The notes: generated by a model not told the origin, from the sequence alone. A stretch of DNA of 64,000 bases from an uncultured Mediterraneibacter sp. (GCF_934309415.1 NZ_CAKRDI010000011.1:1-64000); one strand, 5' to 3'. Shown: positions 27,957 to 37,353, numbered from the stretch's first letter. A program made the numbers and translations.

Positions 27957-30025
27957 AAAGAGGATTATATCTGAAACTGGCGGTAATCGGGATCTCAAAA
28001 AACCGGAAATTATATTTCCCGTATATACTTACCTGTATTTGTATGGTGATGATGTTTTATATTATCTCATTCCTTGGGGTGAGTGAGGAATTCCGACAGA
28101 TTCACGGTGGGGAGTCATTGCAAAGTATTCTGTCACTTGGAATGGGAGTAATGGGAATCTTTTCATTGATTCTGTTATCTTATACCAATTCCTTCCTGAT
28201 TAGAAAGAGACAGCGTGAATTCGGATTGTATCACATTCTTGGAATGGGAAAGAAAAATCTGGTAAAGATTCTGTTTCTTGAAAATGTGATCACAGCGGTC
28301 GTTTCAATTGTGTCAGGACTTGCGGCAGGTGTATTGTTTTCTAAAATCGCAGAACTGCTCGCGGTAAAAATTCTGAAACAGAAGATCGGGTTTGAACTGC
28401 ATTTTGAACCGAAAGCAACCGTTCTTACTGTAATAATTTTTGCAGGAATCTTTCTGTTACTTCTGTTGCGGATGCTTGTGTATCTGCTCAGAACCAAACC
28501 GGTGGAAATGCTGAAAAGTGAGAATATTGGTGAAAAACCGCCGAAAGCAAACTGGATTCTTGCGATTCTTGGAGTCATTATTTTAGCTGCTGCTTACTGG
28601 CTCGCAGTATCAATTGAAGATCCGCTGACAGCGATGATGATATTCATGGTTGCTGTAGTCATGGTTATAGTAGCAACTTATCTTTTATTTGTTGCAGGTT
28701 CTGTTGCTTTTTGCAAAATGATGCAAAAAAAGAAAGAATATTACTACAAAACAAATCATTTTATTTCTCTTTCTTCTATGATTTACAGAATGAAGAGAAA
28801 TGGAGCAGGACTTGCATCCATCTGTATTCTGTCGACAATGGTACTTGTAATGGTATCCTCTACGGTCAGTCTGTATATTGGAATGGATGACAGTCTGAAG
28901 AGAATATATCCGGTGGATATGAGTGTATCGATTTTAAATGTGCAGGGAGAGGCTGAGCAGGAGGAGACGAACGGAGATAAGAACTCCGATGAAAAATTAC
29001 AGGATCTGCTGGAGCAGACAGTTGCTTCACAGAAGGTAGAGATGGTGAACCAGAGAAGCTATAATCAGCTCAGAGTGAGCGGACTTGGAGCTGAAGATCA
29101 GGTCTATTTTGACACTTCAAAGGCAGATTCCATCAATCTGGTCAACACCTACGAAAATCTGAAAGTGGTGTATGTATATTCACAGGAAGAATGTGGTGAG
29201 TATCTGAAAGGACTTGCTCCGTTACAGGATGACGAAGCTTATCTGTATGTCAGAGGTGACAAGGGATACTCGTATGACACGCTGACGCTGGAAAATTGCG
29301 GCACATGGAAGATCAGGCAACAGTTGAGTGAGTTTGATCCGGCAGGACCGGGAGCAAAGAATATGAATGCTCAGTATTATCTGGTCGTGAAAGACACGAA
29401 GGTGATAGAGCAGATCGAACAGGGGGAACGGGAAATCTATGGTGAGAATGCATCTGATATTATCCGATACTATGATTTTGATTTGAATTGTGATGAAAAC
29501 AGGCAGATTGAAGTTGAGAAAGTACTCTGGAAAGAAATCACGAAAGCACAGAGCGAAGATGTGTCATTTCCAGAAGTATTTATCTCTTGCAGAGCAGCTG
29601 TGAGATCAGATTATTATGGTGTTTATGGTGGTCTGTTCTTTCTGGGTGTCATCCTAGGAACAGTATTTATCTTTGGTATGGTACTGATCATTTATTACAA
29701 GCAGATTTCAGAAGGATATGAAGATCAGAAACGATTTGAAATCTTGATGAAAGTGGGAATGAGCAGGAAAGAAGTGCGTAAGAGTATTAATTCGCAGGTT
29801 TTAACGGTCTTCTTTATGCCACTGATCGTAGCGGGAATTCATGTACTGTTTGCTTTTCCGCTGATCTCCAAAACTGTTGCGTTGATGACAGGGATCGAGC
29901 AGGATCGTTTATTGTTCAGTGTTACAGCAGTATGCTTCGTAGTGTTTGCAGTCTTTTATCTGCTGGTGTATCTGCTGACTTCAAGAGAGTATTATAAGAT
30001 TGTCAGCGGCGGGAAAGAAGAATGA
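27953..30025 (+). CDS. FtsX-family ABC permease (BceB-like)
   Basis: A 690-residue permease with about ten membrane helices. Four to six lie in the first 270 residues (including FGLYHILGMGKKNLVKIL, an FtsX-type coupling segment). A helix near 285-305 is followed by an extracytoplasmic domain of roughly 220 residues (about 310-540), then three C-terminal helices with FEILMKVGMSRKEVRKSI. The large loop between helices seven and eight is the BceB hallmark for peptide sensing. It is translationally coupled to the ATPase. Together with the kinase and regulator it forms a sensing and detoxification module. Confidence 0.9.
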   Translation: MKRGLYLKLAVIGISKNRKLYFPYILTCICMVMMFYIISFLGVSEEFRQIHGGESLQSILSLGMGVMGIFSLILLSYTNSFLIRKRQREFGLYHILGMGKKNLVKILFLENVITAVVSIVSGLAAGVLFSKIAELLAVKILKQKIGFELHFEPKATVLTVIIFAGIFLLLLLRMLVYLLRTKPVEMLKSENIGEKPPKANWILAILGVIILAAAYWLAVSIEDPLTAMMIFMVAVVMVIVATYLLFVAGSVAFCKMMQKKKEYYYKTNHFISLSSMIYRMKRNGAGLASICILSTMVLVMVSSTVSLYIGMDDSLKRIYPVDMSVSILNVQGEAEQEETNGDKNSDEKLQDLLEQTVASQKVEMVNQRSYNQLRVSGLGAEDQVYFDTSKADSINLVNTYENLKVVYVYSQEECGEYLKGLAPLQDDEAYLYVRGDKGYSYDTLTLENCGTWKIRQQLSEFDPAGPGAKNMNAQYYLVVKDTKVIEQIEQGEREIYGENASDIIRYYDFDLNCDENRQIEVEKVLWKEITKAQSEDVSFPEVFISCRAAVRSDYYGVYGGLFFLGVILGTVFIFGMVLIIYYKQISEGYEDQKRFEILMKVGMSRKEVRKSINSQVLTVFFMPLIVAGIHVLFAFPLISKTVALMTGIEQDRLLFSVTAVCFVVFAVFYLLVYLLTSREYYKIVSGGKEE

Positions 30026-30176
30026 CATTGAAATGTATGAGTATTTCTGATTTAGACGCAAATAGTTGAAAAAAATATAATTTAAATCATGAAAAAACAG
30101 ATAAATAGTATCTTCTCGGAAGAGTTCGTGGTAAAATAATGGTAATATATAAGCGGACAGAGAGGAGCTGGCAGTT

Positions 30177-30815
30177 ATGATGAAACATACGATTATTACC
30201 ATAGGGCGACAGTTTGGAAGTGGTGGACATGAAGTTGGAAACAGACTGGCTGAACGACTGGATATTCCACTGTATGATCACAATCTGCTTCACATGGCAG
30301 CGATGGAACTTGGTGTATCAAGGGAAGAAGTGACACGGGTAGATGAGACAGTTCTGGGACGTTTCCTTTCCGGTTATGTAGTTGGCAGAGGCGATTACAC
30401 TACATTTATGAGTGGAGAAGAAGCCGGCAGACCGTTAAGCGACAGAGTGTATCAGGTGCAGTCAGAGATGATCCGGAAACTTGCGGATCGCGGACCTGGA
30501 ATCTTTGTAGGAAGATGTGCAGATTATGTACTCGGAGATTATTCCAATGTAATCAATACATTTATCTATGCATACAAGAATGACCGGATCAATCGAATTA
30601 TGGATATTTATAAACTGTCAGAGAAGCAGGCAATCGATAAGATGAAAAAGACAGACCGGGAACGTCGGCTGTATTATGAAGCAAGAACCGGAAGACAATG
30701 GGGAGGCATTGAGGCGAACAGCATGATGTTCAATACAAGTCTTCTCGGAATTGACGGAGTTGTGGATGCTCTTGAAGCTATTTATGACAAATGGGAAAGC
30801 CGTGATATAAAATAG
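30177..30815 (+). CDS. Cytidylate kinase-like family protein
   Basis: A 212-residue P-loop protein. The phosphate-binding loop is GRQFGSGGHEVG near residues 9-20. The remaining pattern (IPLYDHNLLHMAA, ADRGPGIFVGRCADYVL, TDRERRLYYEARTGRQWG) fits the cytidylate-kinase-like family that is common in Clostridia, often as a paralogue of the true Cmk. The actual substrate is not known. AGGAG lies about nine bases before ATG. It converges on the yqeY gene across a shared terminator. Confidence 0.8.
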   Translation: MMKHTIITIGRQFGSGGHEVGNRLAERLDIPLYDHNLLHMAAMELGVSREEVTRVDETVLGRFLSGYVVGRGDYTTFMSGEEAGRPLSDRVYQVQSEMIRKLADRGPGIFVGRCADYVLGDYSNVINTFIYAYKNDRINRIMDIYKLSEKQAIDKMKKTDRERRLYYEARTGRQWGGIEANSMMFNTSLLGIDGVVDALEAIYDKWESRDIK

Positions 30816-30913
30816 ATATACAGGAGAATTTTTTCATAAATTGTGACACGAATCTTATAGAAATTCTTTTCAGATTCACGTTAGAAAAGATTAAGTGAAT
30901 AGAGCTCAAAATG

Positions 30914-30975
30914 AAAAAAACGTTCAGCAAATGGAACATCCTAAAACAGAAGTTTTCGTTGCTGAACGTTTTTTA
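30914..30975. terminator. Bidirectional terminator
   Basis: AAAAAACGTTCAGCAA and TTGCTGAACGTTTTTT form a strong stem with A and T tracts on either side. It serves the convergent cytidylate-kinase-like and yqeY genes. Confidence 0.85.
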
Positions 30976-30985
30976 TTAGAAACTA

Positions 30986-31432
30986 TTATTTCATCATAGA
31001 AGCAAGAATCTGGTTTACTTCTTTTCCGTCTGCTTTGCCTTTTACTCTAGGCATCAGTTCTTTCATGATCTTTCCTTTATCTTTTGGTGAAGGTGTTTCA
31101 ATACCAAGTTCGGAAAGTACTGTATTGATCACTGCAGTGATCTCTTCTGCGCTCATCATCTTCGGAGCATACTCTTCCAGAACTTCCAGACGTTTCTGAG
31201 CTTCCTCAAGAAGATCTGTACGGTCTGCAGGAGTCATCTCGATCGTTTCTTTTAACTGTTTGATCTCTTTTAAGATAACCTGTCCTTCTTCCTCTTCTGT
31301 CAGGTCAGCTCTTTTGTCGATTGCTTTATTCTTCAGGGATGAGAGAAGGAAAGAAAGAGCGGCCTTTCTCTCTTTGTCACCGGCTTTCATAGCAGCAACC
31401 ATTGCGCTTCTTACTTCATCAATTTTACTCAT
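30986..31432 (-). CDS. yqeY: GatB/YqeY domain-containing protein
   Basis: A 148-residue helical protein that covers the YqeY domain family, related to the tail domain of the GatB amidotransferase subunit. MSKIDEVRSAMVAAMKAGDKERKAALSFLLSSLKN and the C-terminal GKIMKELMPRVKGKADGKEVNQIL are typical. Tail domains of this kind bind tRNA, and a role in tRNA-linked amidation is assumed but unproven for free YqeY. AAGGAGG lies upstream of the start on the minus strand. One of only two protein genes on that strand in this window. Confidence 0.9.
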   Translation of the reverse strand: MSKIDEVRSAMVAAMKAGDKERKAALSFLLSSLKNKAIDKRADLTEEEEGQVILKEIKQLKETIEMTPADRTDLLEEAQKRLEVLEEYAPKMMSAEEITAVINTVLSELGIETPSPKDKGKIMKELMPRVKGKADGKEVNQILASMMK

Positions 31433-31478
31433 GATATGTTCCTCCTTAAATTCTATAGAATGATGACAGGGGCAAAAT

Positions 31479-31511
31479 GTTATTGATTACAGAACATCTG
31501 TAATTTGTAAC
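31479..31511 (+). repeat. Single H1 hairpin (R10), diverged
   Basis: GTTATTGATTACAG pairs with CTGTAATTTGTAAC with a five-base tip. It has the same length and ends as module H1 but different arm bases, again kept complementary. Confidence 0.6.
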
Positions 31512-31624
31512 GGTAAAATAGCTTTTTGTCTCTAATTCATAAAATCATCGATATAAATTTTAACAGATATAAAGCAGGTTTTCAAGAGACGTGTTGTTGG
31601 TTGCAGTAGTGGGAAGCATAGCGG

Positions 31625-31731
31625 GTTACTGTTCACTCCCATGTCAATCACTCCGCTGATTGGCATGGAGGATGCACGTATTGTCTTGAATGTATCTCGC
31701 CATTTAAAATCATTTTTTAGTGATGGGCAGG
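31625..31731 (-). repeat. Palindromic repeat, truncated copy (R11)
   Basis: Begins GTTACTGTTCACTCCCATG with the H3 hairpin and spacer, then a decayed H2 (GTATCTCGCCATTT...GATGGGCAGG). H1 and the right end are missing. It lies upstream of the ammonium transporter promoter. Confidence 0.8.
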
Positions 31732-31822
31732 TCTGGTTCAAAGCAATATGTATTATTTTTTACAAAAATTCAAAGCAATTCATGGAAAAATCTACATTTT
31801 TCACGAAAAGGAAAACTATGGG

Positions 31823-31851
31823 TTGACAATTGTGATTTGTGGGGGTAAACT
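31823..31851 (+). promoter_or_regulatory. Promoter of the ammonium transporter gene
   Basis: TTGACA (31823-31828) and TAAACT (31846-31851) with a 17-base spacer. Transcription would start near 31858 and give a leader of about 185 bases. Confidence 0.75.
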
Positions 31852-31866
31852 ACGTGACATAAAAGC

Positions 31867-32005
31867 AAAGGCGCTTTAAGTTGAACAGACTTGAAGTGCC
31901 TTTTTCTTTTAAAAATAATAGTACCTGAGTTGACACAAAGGCGTGTCTTGCAGCAGAATCCGGATGATGGGAAACAATCTGAAAAAGCTGCAGGATACGC
32001 CTTTT
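31867..32005 (+). promoter_or_regulatory. Two tandem terminator-like hairpins in the amt leader
   Basis: Hairpin A pairs AAAGGCGCTT with AAGTGCCTTT (31867-31905) and ends in a T tract. Hairpin B pairs AAAGGCGTGTCTTGCAG with CTGCAGGATACGCCTTTT (31937-32005) and ends 38 bases before the gene. Both arms begin AAAGGCG. Two intrinsic terminators between promoter and gene suggest control by conditional termination, but no known riboswitch class was recognised. Confidence 0.6.
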
Positions 32006-32043
32006 AAATGTTTATGTTTCAAAGGTATGAGGAGGAATGTAGT

Positions 32044-33798
32044 ATGACACAGGAAATCATCACACAGATCACGGGTAGTGTAACCAGTGAAATCTTTGGA
32101 ATCTGGTTCTTGATCGGAGCAGCTTTCGTATTTTTTATGCAAGCCGGTTTTGCAATGGTAGAGACAGGATTCACAAGAGCGAAGAATGCAGGAAACATCA
32201 TTATGAAGAATCTGATGGACTTCTGTATTGGAACTGTAGTATTTATCTTTCTTGGATTCGGATTGTTACTTGGCGAAGATACATTAGGAGGACTCGTAGG
32301 AATACCGACACTTGGAATCTTTACAGATTATGCGAACTTTGACTGGTCTAACTTCGTATTTAACTTGGTGTTCTGTGCCACAGCAGCGACAATCGTATCC
32401 GGTGCTATGGCAGAGAGAACAAAATTTATTTCCTACTGTATCTATTCAGCAGTTATCTCAGCAGTTGTATATCCAATCGAAGCACACTGGGTATGGGGCG
32501 GCGGCTGGCTGTCACAGTTAGGATTCCATGATTTTGCAGGTTCCGCAGTTATCCATACAGTTGGTGGTGTGACCGCATTTATCGGAGCTGCTTTACTTGG
32601 AGCAAGAATTGGTAAATTCTCAAAAGACAAAAATGGAAAAGTAACGAAAGTTCATGCATTTCCTGGTCATAACCTGGTAATTGGTTCACTCGGATGCTTC
32701 ATCCTCTGGTTTGGCTGGTATGGATTCAACGGTGCGGCAGCTACAACAGGTCCGCAGCTTGCATCTATCTTTATGACAACAACAATCGCTCCGGCGGTAG
32801 CAACTGTAACATGTATGATCTTTACCTGGGTAAAATATGGAAAACCTGATGTTTCCATGTGCCTGAATGCCTCTCTTGCAGGTCTTGTAGCAATCACAGC
32901 TCCTTGTGATGTGACAGATGCATTTGGTTCCTTTGTTATCGGTCTTGTAGCAGGGCTTCTGGTAGTCTTTGGAGTATGGTTCTGTGATTATGTAGTTCAC
33001 GTAGATGATCCGGTCGGTGCTGTAGCAGTTCACGGATTCAATGGTATCTGGGGAACAATCGCAGTTGGACTTTTTGCAACAAGCAATGCACCGGAATGTG
33101 AGATTGATGGTTTATTCTATGGCGGTGGATTCCATCAGCTTGGAATTCAGATTCTTGGTATTGCATGCATCATCGCATGGACAGTAGTAACAATGACAAT
33201 TGTATTTGTTGTAATTAAATCAACAATCGGTCTTCGTGTAACAGAAGAGGAAGAGATTGTCGGACTTGATTCTAAGGAACATGGTCTTGCATCTGCTTAC
33301 GCAGGATTCAGCATTATGGATATTACAGAAGGTGCAATGATCGAAAATGAAAATACAGATCTTGGAGTATCTGATTACGATGCGGCTACACCTGTACAGA
33401 GAGCAGTTGCAGTACCTGTTGCAGGTCCGGTAGATCTTGATACCGGAATGCACAAAGTGGTTATCATTGCAAAACTTACAAAATACGAACGTCTGAAATC
33501 AGCACTGAACAACCTTGGTGTAACAGGAATGACAGTTACACAGGTTATGGGATGTGGTATCCAGAAAGGTGCCGGCGAGAGATATCGTGGAGTTGAGATG
33601 GATGTCACTGTACTTCCAAAAGTAAAAGTAGAAGTTATCGTTGGAAATATTCCGGTTGAAAAAGTAATCGAGACAGCGACGAAGACATTGTACACGGGTC
33701 ATGTTGGAGATGGTAAGATCTTTGTATACAACGTACAGAAGGTAGTAAAAGTTCGTACAGGTGAAGAAGATCTGGAAGCATTGAAAGATGTGGAATAA
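32044..33798 (+). CDS. amt: Ammonium transporter fused to a PII signalling domain
   Basis: A 584-residue fusion. Residues 1 to about 430 are an Amt/MEP/Rh channel of about eleven helices, with a conserved His in VIHTVGG and another in VAVHGFNGIWGT. Residues from about 469 are a complete PII (GlnK/GlnB) domain starting MHKVVIIAKLTKYERLKSAL, with T-loop Tyr514 in GERYRGVEM and GDGKIFVYNV near the end. In most bacteria GlnK is a separate protein that plugs AmtB; here regulator and channel are one chain. The start at 32044 follows GAGGAGG; an upstream in-frame ATG at 32008 has no such site. Confidence 0.93.
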   Translation: MTQEIITQITGSVTSEIFGIWFLIGAAFVFFMQAGFAMVETGFTRAKNAGNIIMKNLMDFCIGTVVFIFLGFGLLLGEDTLGGLVGIPTLGIFTDYANFDWSNFVFNLVFCATAATIVSGAMAERTKFISYCIYSAVISAVVYPIEAHWVWGGGWLSQLGFHDFAGSAVIHTVGGVTAFIGAALLGARIGKFSKDKNGKVTKVHAFPGHNLVIGSLGCFILWFGWYGFNGAAATTGPQLASIFMTTTIAPAVATVTCMIFTWVKYGKPDVSMCLNASLAGLVAITAPCDVTDAFGSFVIGLVAGLLVVFGVWFCDYVVHVDDPVGAVAVHGFNGIWGTIAVGLFATSNAPECEIDGLFYGGGFHQLGIQILGIACIIAWTVVTMTIVFVVIKSTIGLRVTEEEEIVGLDSKEHGLASAYAGFSIMDITEGAMIENENTDLGVSDYDAATPVQRAVAVPVAGPVDLDTGMHKVVIIAKLTKYERLKSALNNLGVTGMTVTQVMGCGIQKGAGERYRGVEMDVTVLPKVKVEVIVGNIPVEKVIETATKTLYTGHVGDGKIFVYNVQKVVKVRTGEEDLEALKDVE

Positions 33799-34015
33799 AA
33801 AAACTAAGAAAAAATCTGATAAATAAAAAACAATAAAATTTCAAATCAGTATATGGAAAAATGTTGCCTGGATGAAAATCTGGAAGAGGAAAGAAAAAAA
33901 CAGAATATGTAAGGTATGACAGCAAGATACGTTATACAGAATGAATGACTATTATAATATGTAGAAATACATAAATTTCGACAGGAATCCAATTTTCATT
34001 CAAAAAAAATTTTAG

Positions 34016-34057
34016 GGCCGTTTACAGCAAGAAAACCTTGATGTAAACGGCTTTTTC
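34016..34057 (+). terminator. Terminator upstream of the pyrophosphatase gene
   Basis: GCCGTTTACAGC... pairs with ATGTAAACGGC and runs into TTTTT. It probably ends the amt transcript. The region 33799-34015 is AT-rich with no gene. Confidence 0.85.
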
Positions 34058-34109
34058 GTTCTTTTTTTAACAATGTCCGTAAAAAAATACAAAAATTTTT
34101 ATAAACATT

Positions 34110-34138
34110 TTGAAAAATCTTAAATTTTGTGATATGCT
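34110..34138 (+). promoter_or_regulatory. Promoter of the pyrophosphatase gene
   Basis: TTGAAA (34110-34115) and TATGCT (34133-34138) with a 17-base spacer, directly after the terminator and before GGGAGG at 34159-34164. Confidence 0.7.
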
Positions 34139-34174
34139 CTAATAGATACATTTTTACAGGGAGGTATTCAGAAA

Positions 34175-36157
34175 GTGGAAAACTATATGTATCTGGTTCC
34201 GGTTGCAGCTGTAATTGCCCTGATCTTTGCAGCATATCTTGCAATGAAGGTTAGCAAACAGGATGCAGGAACCGAAAGAATGAAAGAGATTGCAGGTGCA
34301 ATCGCAGAAGGCGCTCGCGCTTTCCTGACAGCAGAGTACAAGATTCTGATCATTTTCGTAGTTGTACTTTTTGTACTGATTGGAATCGGAATCGGTAACT
34401 GGGTAACAGCAGTTTGCTTTGTAGTAGGTGCTCTGTTCTCAACAATCGCAGGATACTGCGGAATGACAGTTGCCACAAAGGCAAATGTAAGAACAGCAAA
34501 CGCAGCAAAAGAGAGCGGAATGAACAAAGCTCTTTCCATCGCATTCTCAGGTGGTGCCGTAATGGGTATGTGCGTAGCTGGACTTGGTGCACTTGGTGTC
34601 AGCCTTGTGTACATCGTAACTAGAAACGTAGACGTGTTATTTGGATTCAGCCTTGGAGCATCTTCCATCGCTCTGTTTGCCCGTGTAGGTGGTGGTATCT
34701 ATACTAAAGCAGCAGACGTTGGAGCTGACCTTGTAGGTAAAGTAGAAGCAGGAATCCCGGAAGATGACCCGCGTAACCCGGCCGTTATCGCTGACAACGT
34801 AGGAGATAACGTAGGTGACGTAGCAGGTATGGGAGCTGACCTTTTCGAGTCTTACTGTGGATCTCTGATCTCAGCACTTACACTTGGTGTAGCAGTAAGC
34901 GAGGTTGCAGGAGTATTATTCCCACTGGCAATCGCCGGATGCGGACTGATCGCTTCTATCCTTGGAACATTCTTCGTAAGAGGCGGAGAGAACACAAACC
35001 CTCAGAAAGCTCTTACAAAAGGAAGTTATGTTTCTTCTGCACTTGTAATTATCGCAGCTCTTGCTCTTAGCTGGGTATTATTCGGAAACATGAATGCAGC
35101 AATCGCCGTTATCGCTGGTCTGGTTGTTGGTGTTATCATTGGTAACATCACAGAGTACTACACATCTGCAGATTACAAACCGGTTCAGGGAATCGGAGAG
35201 CAGTCTGAGACTGGTGCAGCTACAACAATCATCAGTGGTCTTGCAGTTGGTATGAAATCAACAGCTATCCCGCTGCTTCTGATCTGTGTAGGAATCTTTA
35301 TTTCTTACAAAGTAGATGGTCTGTACGGAATCGCTCTTGCAGCCGTTGGTATGCTTTCAACAACTGGTATCACAGTTGCTGTTGATGCATATGGTCCGAT
35401 CGCAGATAACGCTGGTGGTATCGCAGAGATGTCAGGTCTTGATGAGTCCGTTCGTGACATCACAGACAAACTTGACTCTGTAGGTAACACAACAGCAGCT
35501 ATGGGTAAAGGATTCGCTATCGGTTCTGCAGCACTTACAGCTCTTGCACTGTTCGTATCTTATGCAGAGACAGTAGGACTGAAATCCATTAACCTTCTTG
35601 ATTATAAAGTAATCATCGGTATCTTCATCGGTGGTATGCTTACATTCCTTTTCTCAGCATTTACTATGGAGTCTGTATCCAAGGCTGCATACAAGATGAT
35701 TGAGGAAGTTAGACGTCAGTTCCGTGAGAAACCGGGCATCATGAAAGGTGAAGAGAAACCGGACTACAAGTCATGTGTTGCTATTTCTACAACAGCAGCT
35801 CTTCACGAAATGCTTCTTCCGGGTCTTATGGCAGTTATCGTTCCTGTAGTAGTAGGTGTACTTCTTGGAGTTGACGCTCTTGGCGGACTTCTTTCAGGAT
35901 CCCTTGTAACAGGTGTACTTATGGCTATCTTCATGTCAAATGCAGGTGGCGCATGGGATAACGCTAAGAAATACATCGAGGAAGGACATCACGGCGGAAA
36001 AGGAAGCGAAGCTCATAAAGCGGCAGTTGTTGGTGATACAGTAGGAGATCCGTTCAAGGATACTTCAGGTCCGTCTATCAACATCCTGATCAAACTTATG
36101 ACAGTCGTTTCACTTGTATTCGCACCGCTGTTCCTTGCAATCGGTGGAATTCTGTAA
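34175..36157 (+). CDS. hppA: Membrane-bound ion-pumping pyrophosphatase (K+-dependent type)
   Basis: Hydrolyses pyrophosphate to pump Na+ or H+ across the membrane. A 660-residue protein with about sixteen helices. The catalytic segments are [40 protein letters not shown] and, near the C-terminus, [25 protein letters not shown] near residue 440 has Ala where K+-independent enzymes have Lys, so this is the K+-dependent class, often a Na+ pump. It starts with GTG, ten bases after AGGGAGG. The codon choice is biased to common codons, as in highly expressed genes. Ion specificity is inferred. Confidence 0.95.
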   Translation: MENYMYLVPVAAVIALIFAAYLAMKVSKQDAGTERMKEIAGAIAEGARAFLTAEYKILIIFVVVLFVLIGIGIGNWVTAVCFVVGALFSTIAGYCGMTVATKANVRTANAAKESGMNKALSIAFSGGAVMGMCVAGLGALGVSLVYIVTRNVDVLFGFSLGASSIALFARVGGGIYTKAADVGADLVGKVEAGIPEDDPRNPAVIADNVGDNVGDVAGMGADLFESYCGSLISALTLGVAVSEVAGVLFPLAIAGCGLIASILGTFFVRGGENTNPQKALTKGSYVSSALVIIAALALSWVLFGNMNAAIAVIAGLVVGVIIGNITEYYTSADYKPVQGIGEQSETGAATTIISGLAVGMKSTAIPLLLICVGIFISYKVDGLYGIALAAVGMLSTTGITVAVDAYGPIADNAGGIAEMSGLDESVRDITDKLDSVGNTTAAMGKGFAIGSAALTALALFVSYAETVGLKSINLLDYKVIIGIFIGGMLTFLFSAFTMESVSKAAYKMIEEVRRQFREKPGIMKGEEKPDYKSCVAISTTAALHEMLLPGLMAVIVPVVVGVLLGVDALGGLLSGSLVTGVLMAIFMSNAGGAWDNAKKYIEEGHHGGKGSEAHKAAVVGDTVGDPFKDTSGPSINILIKLMTVVSLVFAPLFLAIGGIL

Positions 36158-36192
36158 TAGAACGAAATTTAAGATTGATTATAAAATCCGAG

Positions 36193-36228
36193 ACATCGTC
36201 TGTGCTTAAGAGTACAGGCGGTGTTTTT
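36193..36228 (+). terminator. Terminator of the pyrophosphatase gene
   Basis: ACATCGTCTGT pairs with ACAGGCGGTGT, followed by five T. It overlaps the left arm of the next palindrome. Confidence 0.8.
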
Positions 36229-36266
36229 ATATATTAGGAAAGTGCTCTTTCCTAATATATAAAAAC
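36223..36266. repeat. Perfect 20-bp-arm palindrome
   Basis: GTTTTTATATATTAGGAAAG is followed by TGCT and then by its exact reverse complement. After it comes a GC-rich stretch (36262-36330, with CGCTCCGCGAGGATGCGC) that differs in composition from its surroundings. Confidence 0.8.
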
Positions 36267-36329
36267 GCTCCGCGAGGATGCGCACTGTGGCGTACAAGGA
36301 AGATGTCGCAAGCGACCGCCGCAGGCGCT

Positions 36330-36354
36330 AGAATGTGCCAAGGCACATTCTTTT
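36330..36354 (+). terminator. Terminator-like hairpin before spoVT
   Basis: AGAATGTGCC, two loop bases and GGCACATTCT, followed by a short T tract. It may be the end of the GC-rich element. Confidence 0.6.
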
Positions 36355-36439
36355 ATGTATAATTCCTTCTGTTTTCCACATACTAGCTGTATAACATAAA
36401 TTATGGAAAGTATGTAAGAAAGCAGGAGGAACTTTTATT

Positions 36440-36982
36440 ATGAAGGCAACAGGAATCGTCCGTAGAATCGATGATCTGGGACGTGTAGTGATACCGAAAG
36501 AAATCAGAAGAACGCTCAGGATCCGGGAAGGGGATCCATTGGAGATTTTTACAGATCGAGAGGGGCAGGTGATCCTGAAGAAATATTCGCCGATCGGAGA
36601 ACTGGGAACAGTCTCTAAAGTTTATGCAGAAAGTCTTGCCCAGACGATGAACTGTACTGTATGTATCACTGATACAGATCAGGTGATTGCGGTGGCCGGA
36701 TATGGAAAGAAGGAACTGGAAAATCAGTATATCAGTGGAGAATTTCTTGAAAAACTTCAGGGAAGAAAACAGATCCTGGGAAGTGAGGCAGAGAACAATT
36801 ATACCAGGATCGGACAGGAAACGAATTCCTTTACAAAGGAAGTGATCAATCCGATCTTGAGTGGAGGCGATGTGATCGGGGCAGTTGTTTTTCTTGGAAA
36901 AGATGAAAAGAATGAGTTTGACGAGACAGTACGGAAAGTTGCACTGAGCGCGGCAGACTTTCTGGGAAGGCAGATGAATTAA
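36440..36982 (+). CDS. spoVT: Stage V sporulation protein T (AbrB-type regulator)
   Basis: A 180-residue transcription factor that in Bacillus controls late forespore genes. The N-terminal 50 residues are an AbrB swapped-hairpin DNA-binding domain (MKATGIVRRIDDLGRVVIPKEIRRTLRI). The rest is a GAF-like domain (TVSKVYAESLAQTMNCTVCITD through DFLGRQM). Full length and family-typical. AGGAGGA lies about ten bases before ATG. Its presence supports a spore-forming host. Confidence 0.95.
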   Translation: MKATGIVRRIDDLGRVVIPKEIRRTLRIREGDPLEIFTDREGQVILKKYSPIGELGTVSKVYAESLAQTMNCTVCITDTDQVIAVAGYGKKELENQYISGEFLEKLQGRKQILGSEAENNYTRIGQETNSFTKEVINPILSGGDVIGAVVFLGKDEKNEFDETVRKVALSAADFLGRQMN

Positions 36983-37041
36983 ATTTACGGAATTTTTGTC
37001 ATAAAATCTTTTTGAATCGCATAAATATATGATAATTGAAT

Positions 37042-37206
37042 TAGAGCGTGACTGAAAAATCATTCCTGCAATCTACATGCCCCACTTTGCGGTATATTTT
37101 GTCTTCATTCGGTTGACGTAGCCCGCTACGCCGCCCTCATTCAAACAAAATCTCCCACAAATTGTGACATATATCTTGCAGAAAGCATTTTTAAGACACG
37201 CTCTAG
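37042..37206. repeat. Palindromic MITE-like element (second repeat family)
   Basis: About 165 bases form a long imperfect palindrome. The left end TAGAGCGTGACTGAAAAAT pairs with the right end ATTTTTAAGACACGCTCTA, and an inner CGTAGC/GCTACG stem sits at the centre. There is no coding capacity. The ends match the short CAGACACACTCTAG remnants elsewhere in the window. It follows spoVT after about 60 bases and may double as its terminator. Confidence 0.7.
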
Positions 37207-37215
37207 AGCGTAGCT

Positions 37216-37255
37216 GAGATACGTTTTTGTTTGCTGCTATACCGTGAACAATAAC
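37216..37255 (-). repeat. Fragment of the palindromic repeat (R19)
   Basis: GAGATACGTTTTTGTTTGC and the following GTGAACAATAAC match the H2 right arm and H1 of reverse-oriented copies, with several changes. It lies next to the MITE-like element. Confidence 0.55.
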
Positions 37256-37353
37256 AAGGCATGCAGAGTACAGGAATCAGTTTTTGGATTCGTTTCAGGT
37301 GTGTGGAAAACAAAGACAGTTTTTGTGAAAAAAGAGTGCGAGGAGGAAAGAAA

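Noticed and set aside
32008..32043. Longer amt starting at ATG 32008
   Set aside because: It would begin right at the T tract of the second hairpin and has no ribosome binding site, while ATG 32044 follows GAGGAGG.
37042..37206. A transposase-bearing insertion sequence
   Set aside because: The element is only about 165 bp and has no coding capacity.
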